A stretch of DNA of 64,000 nucleotides from Thermobifida alba. GTDB taxonomy: Bacteria; Actinomycetota; Actinomycetes; Streptosporangiales; Streptosporangiaceae. Positions within the stretch are counted from its first letter, which is position 1. Each line of letters opens with the position of its first letter. Shown one piece after another: positions 58,862 through 64,000 of the stretch. The stretch lies in the NCBI RefSeq assembly GCF_023208015.1, contig NZ_CP051627.1, positions 1,240,001 through 1,304,000 on the forward strand, written 5' to 3'. A model generated the notes under the pieces. The model was not told the DNA's origin. It saw only the letters and a program-made list of their open reading frames with translations, and made no database searches. A program made the position numbers and the translations under genes.

Positions 58862-58965
58862 GTCGGCGAACCGGTTCCCCCGAGGGGCGCGGACCGTGCG
58901 GTGGTGGACCGACGTCGGCGAACCGGTTCCCCCGAGGGGCGCGGACCGTGCGGTGGTGGACCGAC
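58862..58965 (+). repeat. 52-bp perfect tandem duplication
   Basis: Two identical 52-bp units (58862-58913, 58914-58965) with no mismatch. Each unit includes GTCGGCGAACCGGTT and ends GGTGGACCGAC. Perfect identity suggests recent slippage or replication error, or active turnover; no function is evident. Confidence 0.85.
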
Positions 58966-59113
58966 GCGGACATCCTGCTCCGTTCCGGCGGAGGCGACGG
59001 GGCAGGAAGAGCCCGGCTCCCCCGCCGCGTTGCCGGAGGCGGCCGCTCCCCCGCCGTCGGCAATCCGCTGTTCCTTCTGTTGTCCCCTCCGCGGTTCCCC
59101 TAGTGTGGTCGCC

Positions 59114-59947
59114 ATGTGGCAGCGTGACATGGACCTTGTGGTGCCCCTGTGGCAGGGCGGCGACGACGTGCGCGTCGCGGCCGGGGCGGGTGTGCTGGCA
59201 CGGCTGGTGTCGGCCACGGGGTCCCGGATGCACATGGCCGTGTTGGACGGTCGGCGCGGTGCCGTCGACGGTGTGCGCAACCTGGAGCTGGTGGCCCAGG
59301 CGGTGCGGCAGGTGCGCACGCGCATGGCCAGACGCGACCCGGCGCGGGTGCTGACCCTGGGCGGGGACTGCACCTGCGACCTGGCGGTCGTGGAGCACCT
59401 GGCCCGCCGCCACCCGGGCATGGTCGTGTACTGGGTGGACGCGCACGCCGACCTGAACACCCCGGCCTCCTCCCCCAGCGGGCTGGCGCACGGCATGGCG
59501 CTGCGGCTGCTGCTGGGCGAGGGGCACCCGGCGCTGCTCGGCCGGACCCGTCTGGTGCCGTCGCAGGTGACGCTGGTGGGGGCACGGGTGGCCGATCCGG
59601 GCGAGGTGGAGTTCGTGCGTGCCGCGCGGATCGGCGTGGTCGACACCACGCGGTTGACCGCGGACGCGCGGTCGGTGGTGGCGGGGCGGCTGCCGGGCAC
59701 TCCGGCCTATATCCATCTGGACCTGGACGTGTGTGATCCGCAGGAGTTTCCCGCGGTGTCGTGTCCGGTGCCGGTGGGGCCGCGGGTGGCGGCGGTGGCG
59801 GCGGCGCTGGCCGCGATCGCGGCCCACCACGACGTGGTGGGTGTGGGGGTGTGCGAGTACACGCCCGCGGTCGCCCACGATGAGGGGGTGCTGCGGTCGC
59901 TGCTGGGCGCGCTGGGGCTGGTCGAGGCAAAGGCGGCCGCCTCCTGA
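59114..59947 (+). CDS. Arginase/agmatinase-family protein
   Basis: A 277-residue ureohydrolase-fold protein. GGDCTCD (D85) corresponds to the GGDHS block with Cys in place of His; DAHADLN and HLDLDVCDP supply the binuclear manganese ligands. Cys in the first block is seen in other actinobacterial arginase-family proteins, so activity may be retained or altered. The substrate (arginine, agmatine or another guanidine) is uncertain. TAGTGT at 59101-59106, 7 nt before ATG, suggests a leaderless message; ATG 59129 is an alternative. Confidence 0.85.
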   Translation: MWQRDMDLVVPLWQGGDDVRVAAGAGVLARLVSATGSRMHMAVLDGRRGAVDGVRNLELVAQAVRQVRTRMARRDPARVLTLGGDCTCDLAVVEHLARRHPGMVVYWVDAHADLNTPASSPSGLAHGMALRLLLGEGHPALLGRTRLVPSQVTLVGARVADPGEVEFVRAARIGVVDTTRLTADARSVVAGRLPGTPAYIHLDLDVCDPQEFPAVSCPVPVGPRVAAVAAALAAIAAHHDVVGVGVCEYTPAVAHDEGVLRSLLGALGLVEAKAAAS

Positions 59948-60130
59948 GGGGCGTGCTGCGGTGTCCGTTCCTCCCACCCTCGGCCGGGGGCGTCCGTGCC
60001 GCTGTTGCGGTCCACTTGTCGGGTGGGGCCGGGCTCGACCCGGCTGGGGCGGCTCCCCTCCCCCGGTCGGCGCAGCCTGCCGGAGGTCGGTCCCCGACCG
60101 GACTGTTCGACGGTGAACTAGGATCGGGGC

Positions 60131-60637
60131 GTGGGCAGTGATGCGGAGGAGCGGCAGGACGCGATCGACGTGATCGTCGAGCAGTGGCGGCGGGAGCGCC
60201 CCGACCTGGATCTGTCGGCCATGGGGGTCTTCGGGCGGGTGGCACAGCTGGCGCGGGTCCTGGAGCGGGAGACCGACCGGGTGTTCGAGCGTCACGGGTT
60301 GCGCCGGGGCGAGTTCGACGTCCTGGCCGCGCTGCGCCGCTGCGGTCCGCCCTACACGCTGATCCCCTCGGAGCTTTCGGCGGCGTTGATGATGTCGCGG
60401 GCGGGCATGACCAACCGGTTGGACCGGCTGGAGGCGGCCGGGCTGGTCGAGCGCAGTCTCGATCCCGCGGACCGGCGGAGTTTCCGGGTCGCGTTGACGG
60501 CCGGGGGGCTCCGGCTCGTCGACGATGCGCTCACCGAGCACGCGGCCACCCTGGAGCGGCTGGCCGCGTGCCTGACGGAGGAGGAGGCCCGGACGCTGGC
60601 CCGGCTGCTGCGCGTGGTGCTGACCACCCACGCCTGA
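60131..60637 (+). CDS. MarR-family transcriptional regulator
   Basis: A 168-residue winged-helix protein. ERHGLRRGEFDVLAALRRCG precedes the wing block LMMSRAGMTNRLDRLEAAGL and SLDPADRRSFRVALTAGG, the family hallmark. GTG 60131 is 6 nt from TAGGAT (60119-60124), a leaderless message. It sits 15 nt from the convergent amidohydrolase stop, so it is not divergent from its probable targets. Confidence 0.88.
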   Translation: MGSDAEERQDAIDVIVEQWRRERPDLDLSAMGVFGRVAQLARVLERETDRVFERHGLRRGEFDVLAALRRCGPPYTLIPSELSAALMMSRAGMTNRLDRLEAAGLVERSLDPADRRSFRVALTAGGLRLVDDALTEHAATLERLAACLTEEEARTLARLLRVVLTTHA

Positions 60638-60652
60638 GGCCGCGTGCCCGGG

Positions 60653-61741
60653 CTAGTCCCGTCGGGGTTGGCGTACGCCGCGCCGCCAGACGTCGGCGAT
60701 CGCCCGGGTGGCGGTGATGTCGCGGGTGGGGTCGCCGTCGACCAGCAGCAGGTCGGCGCGGAGTCCCGGGGCGATGCGGCCGCGGTCGGACAGGCCGAAG
60801 CAGTCGGCCGGGGTGCTGGTGGCCGCGGCGAGGGCCTGGGCGGGGGTGAGGCCGGCCAGGGTCAGCAGCAGTTCGCGGTGCAGGCCGGCGCCGTGCAGGG
60901 GGGCGAACGGGTTGGCGTCGGTGTCGGCGAGCAGGCGCACGCCCGCGTCGTGGAGGGTACGGGCGGCGTGCACGGCGTTGGGGGCGCCGTGGGCGTGGAC
61001 CGGGATGGCGTCGGTGTCGCGGTCGGCGGCGGAGCGGAGGTGGGCGGGCAGGCGGGAGCGGATGCGTTCGTCGCGCAGCAGTTCCCGGTCCTCGCCGGTG
61101 CCGGTGAGCGCCTCGAAGTAGGTGAGGGTGTCGTCGACGGTGACGGCGTGGGCGATGACGCGCAGTCCGGCGGCGTGCGCGGCCTCGACGAGGGCGGTGG
61201 CCGTCTGGAGGGTCAGGACGGGCAGCGGGGCGCCGGAGGCTGTTCCGCTGTCGATGACGATCTTGAGGTAGTCGGCGCCTTCGGCGAGTCGTGCCTGGAC
61301 GAACGCCTCGGCCTGTTGCGGTCCGCGCACCGTGTCGAAGGGGCCGGCCGCGTCGCCGAAGTCGCGGGTGCGCATCTCGGGGGAGGTCATGATCTGGCTG
61401 GGGTGGCCGCCGGGGGCGGTGGCCAGGGTGGCGGCGCTGCGCAGGTCGGCGGCGTCGTCGCGGTCGGCGGCGCGCCGTTGCCGGGTCAGGTTGGCGGGCA
61501 GGCAGAACATGTCGAGTTCGGTGGTCACACCGAAGGTGAGGGCTTGGGCGAGGTCGCCGTCGAAGACGTGGGTGTGGGCGTCGATGAGTCCCGGCAGCAG
61601 GGTCTTGCCGGTGCCGTCGATCTCGGTGTCGACGGGGGTGTTGTCGGGGGCGGCGATGCGGTCGCCGTCGATGAGGACGTCGGCGCGTTCGGTGGTGGTT
61701 GTGCCGTCGAAGACGCGGACGCCGCGGATGAGGGTACGCAC
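60653..61741 (-). CDS. Amidohydrolase
   Basis: A 362-residue amidohydrolase-fold enzyme. LPGLIDAHTHVFDG (HxH metal site), YLKIVIDSG (candidate carboxylated lysine), VIAHAVTV (His) and LLADTDANPF (Asp) make up the active site. Likely hydrolyses an amide or cyclic amide. GTG 61741 has GGAG 6 nt upstream; TTG 61747 is possible. Substrate unknown. Confidence 0.87.
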   Translation of the reverse strand: MRTLIRGVRVFDGTTTTERADVLIDGDRIAAPDNTPVDTEIDGTGKTLLPGLIDAHTHVFDGDLAQALTFGVTTELDMFCLPANLTRQRRAADRDDAADLRSAATLATAPGGHPSQIMTSPEMRTRDFGDAAGPFDTVRGPQQAEAFVQARLAEGADYLKIVIDSGTASGAPLPVLTLQTATALVEAAHAAGLRVIAHAVTVDDTLTYFEALTGTGEDRELLRDERIRSRLPAHLRSAADRDTDAIPVHAHGAPNAVHAARTLHDAGVRLLADTDANPFAPLHGAGLHRELLLTLAGLTPAQALAAATSTPADCFGLSDRGRIAPGLRADLLLVDGDPTRDITATRAIADVWRRGVRQPRRD

Positions 61742-61977
61742 GAACAACTCCAGACAGTTCTATGTCGAATAGTTCGATGCATTACTATCCTGAAGCAAAT
61801 AAAAAAGCCCTAAGGCTTCCGGAGGCCCTCGGGGGTGCGGGCGGGGATGGCGCAGATGTGCGGCGGGGTGTGGTGGGGGTACCATGCCACCACAATTGTT
61901 ACCGACTAGTAGTTATGGTTGGGGTTCTCGGCCGTGCCCCGGCACCCGGGCCCCGCCACCCAGCCCGAGGAGCAGCC

Positions 61978-62655
61978 ATGCCCACCCTCGACCGCCACGG
62001 CGACGTCTTCGTCCTGCACATCGGAGACACCGAGAACCGCTTCCACCCCGACTGGATCGCCGCGGTCAACACCGCACTGGACGAGGTGGAGAACACCGAG
62101 GGGCCACGCGCCCTGGTGACCGCCGCCACCGGCAAGTTCTTCTCCAACGGCCTGGACCTGGAATGGCTCATGGCCCACCCCGAACAGCGCCGCGACTACG
62201 TCCTCAGCGTCCACCGCCTCTTCGCACGCGTCCTGAGCCTGCCCCTGGTCACCGTCGCCGCCCTGCAGGGCCACACCTTCGCCGCCGGAGCCATGCTCTC
62301 CCTGGCCCACGACTTCCGCGTGATGCGCGCCGACCGGGGCTTTTGGTGCCTGCCCGAAGCCGACATCCACATCCCCTTCACCCCCGGCATGTCCGCGCTC
62401 ATCCAGGCCCGCCTGACCCCGCAGACCGCCCACGAGGCCATGGTCACCGCCCGCCGCTACGGCGGCCGCGACGCCCAGGCCGCGGGCATCGTCGACCACG
62501 CGGTCGCCGAGGACGCCGTGCGCACCACCGCCGTCGACCTCGCCGCCGCGGCGACCACCAAGGCCGGACCCACCGTCGGCACCATCAAGGCCCGCATGTA
62601 CGGCCCCGTCCTGGACGCGCTCGCCGACACCGACATCCCGCTCACGCTCAGCTGA
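61978..62655 (+). CDS. Enoyl-CoA hydratase/isomerase-like protein
   Basis: A 225-residue crotonase-fold protein, short for the family. TGKFFSNGLDLEWL and LQGHTFAAGAMLSLAHDFRVM are the oxyanion-hole strands; CLPEADIHIPFTPGMSA replaces the usual E/E residues of hydratases with PEADIH, more like delta3,delta2-enoyl-CoA isomerases (ECI/PCI type). GAGGAGC precedes the ATG. AT-rich TAGTTATGGTT lies about 65 nt before. Confidence 0.84.
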   Translation: MPTLDRHGDVFVLHIGDTENRFHPDWIAAVNTALDEVENTEGPRALVTAATGKFFSNGLDLEWLMAHPEQRRDYVLSVHRLFARVLSLPLVTVAALQGHTFAAGAMLSLAHDFRVMRADRGFWCLPEADIHIPFTPGMSALIQARLTPQTAHEAMVTARRYGGRDAQAAGIVDHAVAEDAVRTTAVDLAAAATTKAGPTVGTIKARMYGPVLDALADTDIPLTLS

Positions 62656-62696
62656 CCCCGCTCCCCACGGCCCCGCCCGCCGCACCGCGGCCACTC

Positions 62697-62718
62697 CCCC
62701 GCCCCGGCCGGGGCGGGG
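62697..62718 (+). terminator. 22-bp palindrome after the hydratase-like gene
   Basis: CCCCGCCCCGG followed directly by its complement, 42 nt after the stop codon. It likely ends that transcript; the remaining gap to 62936 shows no gene. Confidence 0.45.
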
Positions 62719-62935
62719 CCGACCAGCCCCGTCGACGCCGTCACCCGCGCGGGGAGCCGACCACCGTGAAAGCCGCGGACGCAACCCGCAGCAGGCACGA
62801 CCTGATCGACCGCGGCGCAGGCGCCGACCGTGCCGGGCGCGGCGGGCATCCCCCGTCCCCTCCTCCCATGAGGACGTGAGGCCCCCCGAGCGCCGCAGGA
62901 CGGGCCGCGCAGTCACCGACGCGCCGCGAAGACGG

Positions 62936-63910
62936 TCAGGGCAGGCGCATCCACCCGGTGCGCGCCCGCCAGGAGCCGCCCCGCTTCATCAGGTCCAGCA
63001 CGCCGCGCTGCAGACGGGTGGTGGCCTGGACCCGGTCCGGCGCCACCTCGGGGCACTCGAAGACGAACCGGAACATGTCGGCGTCGCCGGGGTTGCCGTG
63101 GTCGGTGATGGTGAAGCGGTCCTGGAAGGCGAGGATGTTGGAGGTGGGCGGCAGGTACTCGCGGAGCTGGGGGTCCAGCAGCCAGGAGGTGCAGGTGGCC
63201 ACGCTCACCCGCTGCCCGGTGACGGCGCGCAGCACCTCCCCGGCGCGGGCCAGGGAGGCGTCCACGGCCTCGGGCAGCAGCGGACCGGCCGCGGGGATGT
63301 GCAGACGCGCCACCAGCTGTCCGCTCTGCAGTTCGGCCACGTCGGGGAAGTCGCCGTCCTCCAGGTAGGCCGTCTCGTACTGCAGGCGTCCCACCTCGTA
63401 CAGCGACCCCCGGTAGTGCAGGGCGATCCAGATGGGCAGGTCCAGGCCCACCCGGCCGTACATGCGGCGGGTCTTGGCGACGTGGCGGCCCAGGTCGGCG
63501 ATGGTGGCCGCGGTGACGTCGTCGGGGACACCGCGCCCGCGGTGGCCCTCGCGCAGCAGGGGGACGGCGGCCAGGAACGCGTAGATGGGCGCACAGCGCA
63601 CGCGAGGGTCGTCAGCCGAGGTCAGGTCGGGCCAGTCCACCCAGCCGGGACGGCCCACGTCCGCGATGATCCGGGCGTAGGAGGCGTCCAGCAGCCACCG
63701 GGCGGCCTCGGGCCAGTCCGCGTCGGGCCACAGGTCCAGCAGGTCGGCGCGGTCGTCGTCGTGGAACGCGCACGCCTCCAGCAGGTCGCCCGCGGCGTCG
63801 GGCGAGGGCAGCGGGACGGGGGGCGGCGAGGGGAACTCGGCGAGGGTGGCCAGAGTGGGGGCCGCATCGGGGACAAGACCCAGGTCCTGGGCGATGGAAG
63901 GGAGGTTCAT
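62936..63910 (-). CDS. Hypothetical acyltransferase-domain protein
   Basis: A 324-residue protein starting MNLPSIAQDLGLVPDAAPTL. It has a helical start, a WDWP-like DLWPDADWPEAARWLLDA segment and a C-terminal half with LPIWIALHYRGSLYEVGRLQ, pattern of an actinobacterial GNAT-like acyltransferase-domain protein (DUF5596-type). No clear catalytic motif. ATG 63910 chosen; longer start at 63952 lacks a ribosome site. It runs to near the window edge. Confidence 0.65.
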   Translation of the reverse strand: MNLPSIAQDLGLVPDAAPTLATLAEFPSPPPVPLPSPDAAGDLLEACAFHDDDRADLLDLWPDADWPEAARWLLDASYARIIADVGRPGWVDWPDLTSADDPRVRCAPIYAFLAAVPLLREGHRGRGVPDDVTAATIADLGRHVAKTRRMYGRVGLDLPIWIALHYRGSLYEVGRLQYETAYLEDGDFPDVAELQSGQLVARLHIPAAGPLLPEAVDASLARAGEVLRAVTGQRVSVATCTSWLLDPQLREYLPPTSNILAFQDRFTITDHGNPGDADMFRFVFECPEVAPDRVQATTRLQRGVLDLMKRGGSWRARTGWMRLP

Positions 63911-64000
63911 GCCACCATCGTGGCAGAAGAGAACCGTACAGAAAACACCCAATGCTATCCACTAGTTACCCCAGGTAGGAGGGTGTGCGCCGAATTTTCC

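Larger units (their letters stand above)
58066..59113. other. Non-coding island with AT-richer repeats
   Basis: A gap of about 1 kb, the longest in the window, with no frame I can defend. It holds two TTGTG-type direct repeats (58116, 58126), overlapping inverted repeats at 58364-58400, an ACATA-ATG-TATGT palindrome (58668-58680) beside TTGACA, and the 52-bp tandem duplication at 58862-58965. It separates the acyltransferase and the arginase gene. Its AT-rich patches differ from the surrounding 72 percent GC. Confidence 0.5.

Noticed and set aside
58862-58965. CRISPR-like repeat
   Set aside because: Only two adjacent copies with no spacer between them; it is a tandem duplication.
61805-61818. 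Hairpin AAGCC-CTAA-GGCTT next to a run of A
   Set aside because: Stem of five pairs only, and it would serve a leftward transcript with no gene directly upstream of it.

Overview
The window is a very GC-rich (roughly 72 percent by eye, third codon positions almost all G or C) stretch of a Gram-positive actinobacterial chromosome. GTG and TTG starts, TANNNT -10 boxes lying 6-8 nt before start codons, long GC hairpin terminators, a single-chain acyl-CoA carboxylase and a bacterial PARG all point to Actinomycetota. A Nocardiopsaceae-like or other Streptosporangiales host (Nocardiopsis, Thermobifida, Streptomonospora type) is my inference; no rRNA or other taxonomic marker is present. No tRNA, rRNA or CRISPR array was seen.

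Layout. 1-4088: tail of an acyl-CoA synthetase followed by a translationally coupled LivH-LivM-LivG-LivF importer core without its binding protein. 4184-8852: a TetR repressor divergent from an acyl-CoA catabolic run (enoyl-CoA hydratase, SDR, thiolase, alpha/beta hydrolase). 8880-17668: single housekeeping or accessory genes (ArsC-like, PARG, thioredoxin-reductase-like flavoprotein, metallo-hydrolase, VOC protein, DUF1697, asparaginase), then an unusually AT-rich leader, a 32-residue peptide gene, an attenuator-like hairpin and a prolyl oligopeptidase. 17748-23289: an envelope thiol-redox locus of a CxxC membrane protein, two paralogous DsbA-like proteins, a CcdA-like protein and a beta-propeller lipoprotein, together with a BlaI repressor and an M56 (BlaR-type) peptidase; a 38-bp palindrome made of two perfect 15-bp palindromes lies between the divergent starts. 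23364-33961: mixed genes, including an ECF41-type sigma factor and a divergent FAD oxidoreductase separated by a 38-bp inverted repeat that reads as two mirror-image ECF promoters, then a class V aminotransferase, GNAT, RNase Z and an RlpA-like protein.

34214-44528: Hsp20, a large RecB-like nuclease/helicase, an 1818-residue single-chain biotin carboxylase plus carboxyltransferase, and a lipoprotein. 44802-53522: small membrane and unknown proteins (one with three WWEE repeats), ankyrin protein plus APH-like kinase, NUDIX, an HEIGH metallopeptidase-like protein overlapping a small partner, an alpha/beta hydrolase and exonuclease III. 53640-56135: remnants of a mobile element, with a frameshifted replication-type gene beside an intact tyrosine recombinase. 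56215-63910: glyoxalase-type protein, acyltransferase-like membrane protein, a roughly 1-kb non-coding AT-richer island with repeats, arginase-family protein, MarR regulator, amidohydrolase, enoyl-CoA hydratase-like protein and an unknown protein.

The most striking signals are three regulatory architectures: the BlaI-type twin operator over a disulfide-redox locus, the mirrored ECF41 promoters, and the peptide-attenuator-peptidase unit. All identifications come from reading motifs; no database search was run.
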